Source: an uncultured Prevotellaceae bacterium
GTDB taxonomy: Bacteria > Bacteroidota > Bacteroidia > Bacteroidales > Muribaculaceae
Assembly: GCA_900317835.1 (NCBI GenBank)
Contig: ONIL01000001.1
Span: forward strand, 1 to 64,000
Direction of reading: 5' to 3'
DNA length: 64,000 bases
The notes beneath the pieces were generated by a model. That model saw only the letters and a list, made by a program, of their open reading frames with translations, was not told the DNA's origin and did not search any database. Both the position numbers and the translations under genes were made by a program. This document shows positions 7,607 through 15,628 of the stretch, in pieces (position 1 is the stretch's first letter; every line of letters begins with the position of its first letter).

Positions 7607-8992
7607 ATGTCATTAATCAAGTCAATATCAGGTATTCGCGGAACTATCGGCGGTACTGCTGGCGATGGCCTTACACCGCTCGACATCGTGAAATTCACTT
7701 CGGCTTATGCTACCTTCATGCGCCGCAATTCTCCCGTCAAGAGTAACGTGATCGTTGTCGGGCGTGACGCGCGTCTGTCGGGCCGCATGGTCCTTAATAC
7801 GGTGGTCGGTACCCTCATGGGTATGGGCTTTGACGTGGTCAATATTGGGCTTGCCACCACACCCACCACCGAGCTTGCCGTTGTGGGAGAGCACGCCTGT
7901 GGCGGAATCATCATCACCGCCTCGCACAATCCCAAGCAGTGGAATGCCCTGAAACTGCTTAACCATAACGGAGAGTTCCTCACTGATGCCGAGGGCAAAG
8001 AAGTGCTGCGGCTTGCCGAGGCCGAGGATTTTGACTATGCCGACGTGGATCATCTGGGCCGTGAACAGAAGAACTACACTTGGTTGCGTCGTCACATCGA
8101 CCATGTGCTGGCACTTGACCTTGTTGATGTCGATGCCATCCGCAATGCGGGATTTACAGTAGCAGTTGATGCCGTTAACTCTGTCGGTGGAATTGCCATC
8201 CCTCAATTATTGGAGGCATTGGGTGTCAAGAAGGTGGAGAGACTGTTCTGTGACCCGACGGGCAACTTTGGACATACTCCTGAACCTATTCCCCAGAATT
8301 TGACCGCTATCAGCGACTTCATGCGTCAAGGTAAGGCCGATGTGGGCTTCGTCGTGGATCCTGATGTGGACCGCCTTGCCATCGTGATGGAGAATGGTGA
8401 ATTCTTTGTCGAGGAATATACCCTTGTGGCTGTTGCCGACTATGTGCTGGCACACACTCCCGGCTCGACCGTGAGCAATCTGTCATCGTCTCGCGCATTG
8501 CGCGATGTGACCGTGAACCATGGCTGCACTTATACTGCTGCCGCTGTCGGTGAGGTCAATGTGACTACCGAGATGCGCCGCACCGGTGCCGTCATTGGTG
8601 GCGAGGGCAATGGAGGCGTTATCTATCCCGCCAGCCACTATGGACGCGATGCCCTCGTTGGCGTGGCTTTGTTCCTCTCGCTGTTGGCCAAGAGTGGTAA
8701 GAAGGTGAGTGAACTCAAGTTGACCTATCCTCAATACTGTATTGCCAAGACTAAACTCGAGCTCAAACCTGAGATGGACGTGGATGCCATCCTCAAGGCA
8801 GTTGAGAAGCACTATCAAGGTGAACAGATGTCTACCATCGATGGCGTCAAGATCGACTTTGCTGACAGTTGGGTTCACCTGCGCAAGAGTAATACCGAGC
8901 CAATTATCCGCATCTATAGCGAGGCCCACACCATGCAAGAGGCCGAACGCCTGGGCGAGGACGTCAAGAAAATCGTTCTATCGTTGATTTGA
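7607..8992 (+). CDS. glmM: Phosphoglucosamine mutase
   Basis: Alpha-D-phosphohexomutase of 461 residues that likely converts glucosamine-6-phosphate to glucosamine-1-phosphate for peptidoglycan and lipopolysaccharide precursors. The four expected landmarks are present: the phosphoserine loop TASHNPKQWNALK (about residue 103), the metal loop DPDVDRLAI (about 249), the sugar-binding GEGNGGVI (about 332) and the phosphate-binding RKSNTEPIIRI near the C-terminus. A phosphomannomutase activity cannot be excluded from sequence, since the family is promiscuous. It is the last gene of the DHH-DUF4827-glmM operon, and its stop lies four bases from the convergent comEC stop. Confidence 0.9.
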   Translation: MSLIKSISGIRGTIGGTAGDGLTPLDIVKFTSAYATFMRRNSPVKSNVIVVGRDARLSGRMVLNTVVGTLMGMGFDVVNIGLATTPTTELAVVGEHACGGIIITASHNPKQWNALKLLNHNGEFLTDAEGKEVLRLAEAEDFDYADVDHLGREQKNYTWLRRHIDHVLALDLVDVDAIRNAGFTVAVDAVNSVGGIAIPQLLEALGVKKVERLFCDPTGNFGHTPEPIPQNLTAISDFMRQGKADVGFVVDPDVDRLAIVMENGEFFVEEYTLVAVADYVLAHTPGSTVSNLSSSRALRDVTVNHGCTYTAAAVGEVNVTTEMRRTGAVIGGEGNGGVIYPASHYGRDALVGVALFLSLLAKSGKKVSELKLTYPQYCIAKTKLELKPEMDVDAILKAVEKHYQGEQMSTIDGVKIDFADSWVHLRKSNTEPIIRIYSEAHTMQEAERLGEDVKKIVLSLI

Positions 8993-8996
8993 CCTG

Positions 8997-11066
8997 TCAG
9001 GGTAGCAGTAATGCGCCTTGACTGGCCAGGTCATGGACCATCATGTGCAATGAGTCACACTCGTGAAGCATAGCCTCCTTGTTGTGCATCGCTCCCGAAA
9101 GGATGATTCGGTCAAATTGGTACAATTCCTGTAATTTGTCCGCACTGCCGTGGTAACGCTTGGTGACGATGATGTCATTGAGCGAGAGGCGATGGCTGGT
9201 GGTCGCATGTTTCCACTTGCCGCTGCCCACGGCAAGGATGCGTCTGCCCATGAGATAGGCATGCGGAGGACTGATTAACACACCGTCCATCCGCAGGGTG
9301 TCACTGTCGGTGAAAAAATGCAGCTCACCGATGTTGTGACGGGCGATAAAGCCAGCGTAATAGCGGGAAAAGGAAGCCGAGTCGGTATCTTCATCATCAG
9401 GTATCCAAACGTACCCCTTGCCGTTGTCATAGTACATGATTGGGGTGTTGGAGAAGGAATTGAAGATGATGAGACCACGGTTTGTGGTTCGTGCATCGAT
9501 CCACAATGAATGGAGGAAGAGAACAATCAATGCTCCCCCGGCGCCCAGCAGGTATCGGTAGTTGTGGTGATAGAGCCACATCAGGAACAGCAGGATTACC
9601 ACAAAGTATGCCACCACGCCGAAGGTGCTGACGTATATGCCTCTGATGTGGGATAACGGGATGGTGTTGACAAAGCGAGTAGCACAATCCAGGAATTGAT
9701 ATATCCCGTTGATGGCCCAATCGAGGATGCTGCATTCAAGGCCAGCTGCAGTGACGAGTAGGAACAAGGCTCCTAAAGCCATGAATACGGGCAACACAGG
9801 CAAGATAATCAGGTTAGAGAGTACCGACAGGAACGAGACGGTGTGGAAGTAATGTGCACTCAGAGCCGCTGTAGCCAGCATCGCTACCAGTGAGGTGATG
9901 ACTGTGGATGTGAGGTTGTTGACCCATCGGTACCGGCATTCGAGACCTTGAGGCAATCGGGCGAAAACCAGTATGGCCAACACGGTGATGAAACTTAACT
10001 GAAATCCCACATGGAATAGTGCCGATGGTGAGAAGACCAGAATAATCAGTGCCGAAGCCGCCAGGGCATTGAGTGATACCGACCGCCTGAAAAACACAAA
10101 AGAAGCAAAGGTGAATCCAATCATGACCGACGAACGCACCACACTGGGCGACAGACCCGTAAACAGCGCAAAAAGCACGATGGCCGCTAATGTGACCACA
10201 AGCCGCAGTTTTTTCAACCTGATGTAATCGAGTGGAAACAACAACCACCAGATGATGAGTGCAATAATGCCCACATGTAAACCGCTTAACGCCAACACAT
10301 GAGCAACGCCAGCACTCGAGAATTCCTGTCTTGTCGCCTGATCGATAAAAGAGCTGTTACCTAAAAGTAATGCCACTACAAATCGTTGTGACTCGGGCGT
10401 TAAATTGGAGTTGAATACCCTGTACTGCATGTCGCGCCTCACTTCGGCCATACGGGTCCTCATGGTGGGTGAGTGACCGATTTTTCTTATTTGGTTCAGA
10501 TTCAAGTGCTGCTGATAGCGGATGCCGTAGGTGTGAAGCAGGTAGCCCGCATATTCCATTTCGTCAGGATTGCCCATGTCGCTCACTTCTGCCAGGGCGG
10601 GCTGCCATGCCATCAGGTCACCTGTGCGCAAGGAATAATCACATCCCCTTGTGCTTACCATCACCCTGCACCATGGCAACTCCTCGTCAAGTACTTGGAT
10701 GACCATGCGTGTCGAGAAATCAGTGTAATCCAGGTTTTCAATCCTGCCACACAGCACGCGGCCACGGCATTGCCCATCGGTGAGTCGTGGCGGGCAATGT
10801 ATGACTGCACACAGCCATCCCAAGGCCAATGCCGCTAGAGATAAAGGCGCTATAAAGTAATGGTTCCATCGCAGTCTGCCGTATGGGGTCCTCGATTGCT
10901 GAATAAGAATCAAATAGAGGGTTGCAGCCAGCACCAGCAATAATAGCGGTGCCCACCAGCAATGCCACAAACCATGTATCAGAATGCCAGTGATGAAAGG
11001 CACCAGCACACGCAAGATGGGAATTCTGGAAAGTACCGATTGGGAGGACATGAGATGTGGAATCAA
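8997..11066 (-). CDS. comEC: ComEC/Rec2-type DNA uptake membrane protein
   Basis: Polytopic inner-membrane protein of 689 residues. It contains an N-terminal DUF4131-like segment with two to three membrane helices and an OB-like periplasmic part (to about 190), then the competence domain with the conserved ALSGLHVGI motif and about eight helices (about 230-500). The last about 170 residues are soluble and resemble the remnant of the C-terminal metallo-beta-lactamase domain, but no HxHxDH metal motif is visible. In competent bacteria ComEC is the channel for single-stranded DNA; competence in this organism is not shown. The ATG at 11066 overlaps the aroE stop as ATGA, suggesting translational coupling. 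Confidence 0.88.
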   Translation of the reverse strand: MIPHLMSSQSVLSRIPILRVLVPFITGILIHGLWHCWWAPLLLLVLAATLYLILIQQSRTPYGRLRWNHYFIAPLSLAALALGWLCAVIHCPPRLTDGQCRGRVLCGRIENLDYTDFSTRMVIQVLDEELPWCRVMVSTRGCDYSLRTGDLMAWQPALAEVSDMGNPDEMEYAGYLLHTYGIRYQQHLNLNQIRKIGHSPTMRTRMAEVRRDMQYRVFNSNLTPESQRFVVALLLGNSSFIDQATRQEFSSAGVAHVLALSGLHVGIIALIIWWLLFPLDYIRLKKLRLVVTLAAIVLFALFTGLSPSVVRSSVMIGFTFASFVFFRRSVSLNALAASALIILVFSPSALFHVGFQLSFITVLAILVFARLPQGLECRYRWVNNLTSTVITSLVAMLATAALSAHYFHTVSFLSVLSNLIILPVLPVFMALGALFLLVTAAGLECSILDWAINGIYQFLDCATRFVNTIPLSHIRGIYVSTFGVVAYFVVILLFLMWLYHHNYRYLLGAGGALIVLFLHSLWIDARTTNRGLIIFNSFSNTPIMYYDNGKGYVWIPDDEDTDSASFSRYYAGFIARHNIGELHFFTDSDTLRMDGVLISPPHAYLMGRRILAVGSGKWKHATTSHRLSLNDIIVTKRYHGSADKLQELYQFDRIILSGAMHNKEAMLHECDSLHMMVHDLASQGALLLP

Positions 11067-11842
11067 CGGTCGTCTTGAGTCCAGATCTCATAAGAGTCAA
11101 ATGCCTGCAGGAGCAGCATCTCAATGCCGTTTTTGGTCTCGGCCCCATACTGGGCTGATTTCTTCATGAACAAGGTCTCCTCGGGGTTATAGATCAGGTC
11201 ATAGCAGATGTGGTCCTTGGTCAAGAAACGATAGGGGAAGTCGGGACATAGATTGTCGTCGGGATATTTACCCAGCGGTGTGGCATTGACAATGATTTTG
11301 TAGGAAGCCACCATCGCACGTGTGATTTCCTCATAGATTAATGTGTGTTCCGACTTGCGGCGTGATACCAGTTGCACATCGATGCCATGGCGGGTAAAAG
11401 CGGCCTTGACGGCCTTGGCGGCACCACCGGTTCCCAGCACCAGCGCACTCGTGCGTTGAGGTGTCAAGATGCTGTCGATGGTCTTTTCAAATCCCACAAC
11501 ATCGCTGTTATATCCCCGCAACTCCAACAGTTCTCCAGTCTGTGGGTCACGAATAAATCGGATGACATTGACCGCTCCAATCTCGCGGGCATCCTCATCC
11601 AGGGAATCCAGATAGGGGATGACGGCTTCCTTGTAGGGGGCGGTGACATTCAAACCGTTAAGGTTAGGATACTCGGCAATCACTTCCATGAGCAGCCCCA
11701 AATCCTCGATTTCAAAATTGATGTATTGCGCATCAATATCCTCGGCGAGGAATTTTTGATTAAAATAGTCAAGCGAGAATGAATGCACCAGCGGATAGCC
11801 AATGAGTCCATACAGATATTTACAAGCGAGTGGAGATTTCAT
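11063..11842 (-). CDS. aroE: Shikimate dehydrogenase
   Basis: NADPH-dependent reduction of 3-dehydroshikimate in aromatic amino acid synthesis. The 259 residues show the N-terminal substrate domain with GYPLVHSFS (shikimate binding), NVTAPYKEAV carrying the catalytic Lys, and the nucleotide-binding loop GTGGAAKAV around 123. The ATG at 11842 is preferred to one at 11896 because the promoter at 11866-11873 would lie inside the longer version. The stop overlaps the comEC start. Confidence 0.9.
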   Translation of the reverse strand: MKSPLACKYLYGLIGYPLVHSFSLDYFNQKFLAEDIDAQYINFEIEDLGLLMEVIAEYPNLNGLNVTAPYKEAVIPYLDSLDEDAREIGAVNVIRFIRDPQTGELLELRGYNSDVVGFEKTIDSILTPQRTSALVLGTGGAAKAVKAAFTRHGIDVQLVSRRKSEHTLIYEEITRAMVASYKIIVNATPLGKYPDDNLCPDFPYRFLTKDHICYDLIYNPEETLFMKKSAQYGAETKNGIEMLLLQAFDSYEIWTQDDR

Positions 11843-11865
11843 AACGGTAAGTCTTATTTTGGTTG

Positions 11866-11873
11866 CAAATTTA
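11866..11873 (-). promoter_or_regulatory. Promoter for aroE-comEC
   Basis: The minus strand reads TAAATTTG, matching the TAnnTTTG -7 box, 23 bases before the aroE ATG. Confidence 0.55.
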
Positions 11874-12023
11874 GTCACAAAACTTGTATTTGCCATTGAT
11901 AATGGTAAGTTTTTTGGCCAATTCGTTTCATTTTTTTGTTAGAAAATGCCTTTTAAGCGCATTTATGAGGCTTAAATTAGATGAAAAATCACTAAAATGG
12001 CACTCACTTAGGAAACAAATTAT

Positions 12024-12031
12024 TAATTTTG
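12024..12031 (+). promoter_or_regulatory. Promoter for the MCE-domain protein
   Basis: TAATTTTG matches the -7 consensus, 29 bases before the ATG at 12061. Confidence 0.55.
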
Positions 12032-12060
12032 TCGTTCAAATCAGATAAAGAAATGAGATA

Positions 12061-12966
12061 ATGAAGTTTTTCACTAAGAACGTAAAAATAGCGCTTACAG
12101 TCCTGGTGGGCCTGGTGTTGCTCTACTGGGGTGTTAATTACCTGAAAGGAATCAATCTGCTGACGCCGGCCAACTATTTCTATACCGAGGTTGAGAGTGC
12201 CAACGGGTTATTGGAATCCACTCCGGTTACCCATAACGGCTTCCAGGTGGGCCAGGTAAGGGAAATCAACTATGATTATCAAAAAAACAAGATTACCGTC
12301 ATGTTGTCTATGGACAAGGAGATGAAGGTGCCCGAAGGCAGTACTATAAGTATGGTATCAGGACTCCTGGGTGGGACATCGCTCGTTCTCAACTTGGGTC
12401 ATGGCGCAACCGCGATGAAGTCGGGTAGCTACATCCCGTTGACCGATGTGCCGTCGCTGGTCGATAATGTCAAGGACAACGTGGTGCCCATGATGACCGA
12501 TATGTTGCCCAAGGTTGATTCCATCATGAACAATGTCAATGATTTGACTGGTAATCCAGCGCTGCTGGCTGCCTTGACAAGGCTTGACGCCATCACACGT
12601 CAGCTTCAGGTCACTTCCCAGCAACTCAATGCGTTAATGAGTGGTTTGAACCGCAGTGTTCCTGGTGTGATGAACAATGTCAACGGCATTACAAGCAATT
12701 TGTCGGGCGCATCCAGCAACATCACTGACCTGTCGGCATCGCTCAAGGAGTTACCCCTCGATGAGACGATGAACAAACTCAATACCACACTATCCAATCT
12801 GCAGGCATTGAGTGAGCAATTGAACGACAAGAACTCATCGCTGGGCAAGATCATGAACGACCGTGAACTCTACGATAACGCCAATCATGCTATCGCTAGC
12901 CTTGACTCGCTGCTGATCGACATCAAGGCCAATCCCAAGCGATATATCAACGTCAAAGTCTTCTGA
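12061..12966 (+). CDS. MCE-domain (MlaD-type) lipid transport protein
   Basis: Membrane-anchored periplasmic protein of 301 residues. One N-terminal transmembrane helix (about 8-25) is followed by an MCE domain (about 38-115, with VGQVREI and SGLLGGTSLVLNLG) and a long helical, low-complexity region rich in Asn, Ser and Leu (about 130-285) that probably forms a coiled-coil tube or needle. Relatives shuttle phospholipids between the membranes with a permease and ATPase (MlaE, MlaF), but neither is encoded nearby. The gene is monocistronic, with its own promoter and a strong terminator at 13037-13077. Confidence 0.85.
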   Translation: MKFFTKNVKIALTVLVGLVLLYWGVNYLKGINLLTPANYFYTEVESANGLLESTPVTHNGFQVGQVREINYDYQKNKITVMLSMDKEMKVPEGSTISMVSGLLGGTSLVLNLGHGATAMKSGSYIPLTDVPSLVDNVKDNVVPMMTDMLPKVDSIMNNVNDLTGNPALLAALTRLDAITRQLQVTSQQLNALMSGLNRSVPGVMNNVNGITSNLSGASSNITDLSASLKELPLDETMNKLNTTLSNLQALSEQLNDKNSSLGKIMNDRELYDNANHAIASLDSLLIDIKANPKRYINVKVF

Positions 12967-13389
12967 TGATGTTAACCAATTCAATAACAATGACGCAACG
13001 TCGACTGGGGTCAAAAAATGCCCTGAATTGACAGCTAAAAATCTCTATTTGGATTGATTCTAAATAGAGATTTTTTTGAAAATTACTGTTTTCAGTCCTT
13101 GGGATTTTGAAATGATGAAATAACAGGGTTTTGCGGTAGTGCCAAAATGGATAGGAAAATGTAACAATAGTGTTAAGTTACTGATAATGAGCGTTTTGTT
13201 GGTTTCTGTTGGGGCTGAAATTTTAAAAATTGTAAATGGTGTTGTAAACCTTTGTTTTTCAATATTATTATCGTCAAAATGAAATTTCCAAATTTTTTCG
13301 ACACTTTTTTAAAAGAAATTATTAACCGAAATTTGTACTGCTAAAAGCACAAAAACAAACCAACCGTTACTAAGCAAAATTTGAGTGAA
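12967..13389. other. AT-rich intergenic region upstream of dnaA
   Basis: No coding region is supported. The stretch holds the MCE-gene terminator (13037-13077) and then AT-rich sequence leading into dnaA. I looked for a DnaA-box cluster (TTATNCACA type) and found none convincing, so I do not call an origin here. No exact TAnnTTTG box precedes dnaA; GAAATTTG at 13330-13337 is the nearest approach. Confidence 0.5.
13037..13077 (+). terminator. Intrinsic terminator after the MCE gene
   Basis: A perfect stem AAATCTCTATTT / AAATAGAGATTT with an 11-base loop (13051-13061) is followed by a T-run. It lies about 70 bases past the stop at 12966. Confidence 0.85.
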
Positions 13390-14793
13390 ATGATTAACGT
13401 TGCACAACAGTGGAACCGCTGCCTTGACGTCATTAAGGCAAACCTGCCGGCCGAGCAATTCGATGCTTGGTTTGCTCCCATTGTTGCCGTTGATTTTGAC
13501 CAGAAAAACGACCGTGTGACGCTTAGGGTCCCCTCCCAATACTTTGTGGAGCAGATTGAGGGACGCTATTTCAATATTATCTCGACCGCCATGAAGCGTG
13601 TGTTTGGCGAGAACGTCAAGCTTACTTATAGATATAATGTGGTGGGTAACGATGACGCCAGTGCCGTGGAGCAGGTCGAGGACAATTCTAGTGCCAAACT
13701 CAAGATTGATCTTAAAATCCACAAGCCTCGTGTCGCTAACCCCTTTGAGCGTGACGACATGCTTGAGGATATTGACCCGCAGCTGAACCCCCGATATACC
13801 TTTGATAACTATTGCAGCAGCATGAGCAACAAGCTCGCTGTCAGCATCGGTCATGCAATTGCCGAGCATCCCGAGATCAAGACCTATAACCCATTGTTTG
13901 TCTTTGGCTCAACTGGTGTCGGCAAGACGCATCTCTTACAGGCTATCGGCATCAAGCTCAAGGAAGATAATCCTCGCATGAGGGTGCTCTATGTGTCATC
14001 TCGCGTCTTTGAGAGCCAGTACACAACTGCTGTTCAGCAGAAGAAAATCAACGACTTCATTAATTTTTACCAGAGTATAGATGTGCTCTTGCTTGACGAC
14101 ATCCAGTTCTTTGCCGGCAAGCCAGGCACCCAGAATACATTCTTCCACATTTTCAATCACCTGCACCAGCACCAGCGTCAGTTGGTGATGTCCAGTGACT
14201 GCCGCCCCAGCGACCTTGATGGCATGGAGCCGCGTCTCATTTCTCGTTTCAAGTGGGGCATGGCTGTGGAATTGGGGAAGCCTGACTTTGACTTGCGTCG
14301 CAGGTTCCTCAGCATGAAAGCTGCACAAGATGGCCTGACCATCGGCGGCGATGTGCTTGATTTCATTGCCACCAATGTTACCGAGAGTGTGCGTGAACTT
14401 GAAGGGGTCATGGTTGCACTGCTGGCCCACGCGACCATGCTTGGACAGGAAATTACAATTGACCTGGCACGCAGCATTATCGGCAACACCGTCAGGGTAA
14501 GCCAGAAACAGGTCACCTTTGAATCCATTGCCGAGACAGTTGCCGATTACTATAATCTGCCTACCGATTTGATCTACGGCAAATCTCGCAAGCGAGAAAT
14601 CAGCGATGCACGCCAGCTGGTGATGTATCTGGCCAAGAAGGAGGCTCAAATGTCATCAACCAGCATTGGTGCCAAGCTCGACCGAACCCACGCCACAGTG
14701 CTGCACGCTTGCATCCAGATTGAGCAGCGCATGTCGATTGAGAAAGACTTCTCACGAGAAGTACAGGCTATCACTGCAAGCCTGACGCAATAA
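13390..14793 (+). CDS. dnaA: Chromosomal replication initiator DnaA
   Basis: AAA+ initiator of 467 residues from the ATG at 13390; an in-frame TTG at 13381 would add three residues. Domain I is at the N-terminus (WNRCLDVIKANLP, FDAWFAPI). The AAA+ core has Walker A GSTGVGKTH (about 177), Walker B LLLDDIQFF and the sensor region RLISRFKWG. Domain IV carries the DnaA signature around SSTSIGAKLDRTHATVLHA, which contacts the DNA box. It is monocistronic with a terminator directly after. Its presence here does not place the origin, because dnaA and oriC are often separated in this phylum. Confidence 0.95.
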   Translation: MINVAQQWNRCLDVIKANLPAEQFDAWFAPIVAVDFDQKNDRVTLRVPSQYFVEQIEGRYFNIISTAMKRVFGENVKLTYRYNVVGNDDASAVEQVEDNSSAKLKIDLKIHKPRVANPFERDDMLEDIDPQLNPRYTFDNYCSSMSNKLAVSIGHAIAEHPEIKTYNPLFVFGSTGVGKTHLLQAIGIKLKEDNPRMRVLYVSSRVFESQYTTAVQQKKINDFINFYQSIDVLLLDDIQFFAGKPGTQNTFFHIFNHLHQHQRQLVMSSDCRPSDLDGMEPRLISRFKWGMAVELGKPDFDLRRRFLSMKAAQDGLTIGGDVLDFIATNVTESVRELEGVMVALLAHATMLGQEITIDLARSIIGNTVRVSQKQVTFESIAETVADYYNLPTDLIYGKSRKREISDARQLVMYLAKKEAQMSSTSIGAKLDRTHATVLHACIQIEQRMSIEKDFSREVQAITASLTQ

Positions 14794-14824
14794 ATCTTCA
14801 AAAGTCAAGAATATCATTTACAGC

Positions 14825-14861
14825 AAGGACGGACCCAACAAATTCGGGTTCGTCCTTTTTT
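14825..14861 (+). terminator. Intrinsic terminator after dnaA
   Basis: AAGGACGGACCC pairs with GGGTTCGTCCTT around a short loop and is followed by a T-rich tract. It also lies directly behind the convergent exonuclease gene, so it may serve both strands. Confidence 0.85.
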
Positions 14862-14889
14862 CTTTTTTCTCAAGGAATGATTCCTGAGA

Positions 14890-15381
14890 TCACAACAGTT
14901 GCATGGCGATGTGGGCACAGGCTTCGGCATCGGCCAACGCGTTGTGGTGAAAGCGAAGGTCATAGCCACAGTAAGCGGCTACGGTTTGCAGCTGATGATT
15001 AGGAAGTTGTTTAAGCTTGCGCTTGGCGGCGACGCAAGTACAATGAAACTCATAGTCAGGATAATCCATTTGGTAACAACGGAAGACGGCTTTCAGGCAG
15101 CTCTCGTCAAAGGACTTGTTGTGCGCCACCAGGGGTAAGCCCTCAATGAGGGGCTCAACCTGTGCCCACACTTGAGGGAATATGGGAGCGCCATCGGTGT
15201 CCTCGTGTCCCAAGCCATGAACGCGCTGACACCAATAATTGTAGTAGTTGGGCTCAGGCTTGATCAGTGAGTAGAATGTATCCACTATCTTGCCACCCCG
15301 CACAACTACCACGCCCAACGAGCACACGCTGGTGCGCTCACTATTAGCCGTTTCAAAGTCTATTGCCGCAAAGTCCAGCAT
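14890..15381 (-). CDS. DEDDh 3'-5' exonuclease (DnaQ/Pol III epsilon-like)
   Basis: Single-domain exonuclease of 163 residues. The catalytic acidic residues and histidine are visible: Asp and Glu in AAIDFETAN (residues 8 and 10), Asp in AHNKSFDESC (about 99), and the His and final Asp in HHNALADAEA near the C-terminus. It may proofread or trim DNA or RNA; stand-alone members are not necessarily the replicative epsilon subunit. A promoter lies at 15406-15413. It is transcribed convergently with dnaA. Confidence 0.85.
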   Translation of the reverse strand: MLDFAAIDFETANSERTSVCSLGVVVVRGGKIVDTFYSLIKPEPNYYNYWCQRVHGLGHEDTDGAPIFPQVWAQVEPLIEGLPLVAHNKSFDESCLKAVFRCYQMDYPDYEFHCTCVAAKRKLKQLPNHQLQTVAAYCGYDLRFHHNALADAEACAHIAMQLL

Positions 15382-15405
15382 CGTCAGTATAAGTCATTTT
15401 GATGA

Positions 15406-15413
15406 CAAAAATA
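15406..15413 (-). promoter_or_regulatory. Promoter for the exonuclease
   Basis: The minus strand reads TATTTTTG, matching TAnnTTTG, 24 bases before the ATG at 15381. Confidence 0.5.
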
Positions 15414-15531
15414 ATACATTTATCAGTCAAAAATGCACTTTGACAGATAAATTCACTGGAGTTTTAAACATTTCACCCTTTCGGTAGTCAAAAAGTGGCG
15501 CAAAACGAATTGTTGATTAAAAAAAAGTGCG

Positions 15532-15539
15532 TAAATTTG
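15532..15539 (+). promoter_or_regulatory. Promoter for gyrA
   Basis: TAAATTTG with a TTG at 15510-15512, 19 bases upstream: both boxes of the Bacteroidetes consensus. It gives an approximately 85-base leader before the gyrA ATG containing a small GCAC-TC-GTGC hairpin. Confidence 0.65.
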
Positions 15540-15628
15540 TAGGTTAATATCGTGGCACTCGTGCTAGCCTGGGGCTATAGTGAGCCTGCAGTGCGGTGCC
15601 CGAAACAGATTTAAAAGTACAAGAAAGA

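Noticed and set aside
12967..13389. Possible replication origin upstream of dnaA
   Set aside because: The region is AT-rich and next to dnaA, but I found no cluster of DnaA boxes, and dnaA often lies away from oriC in this phylum.
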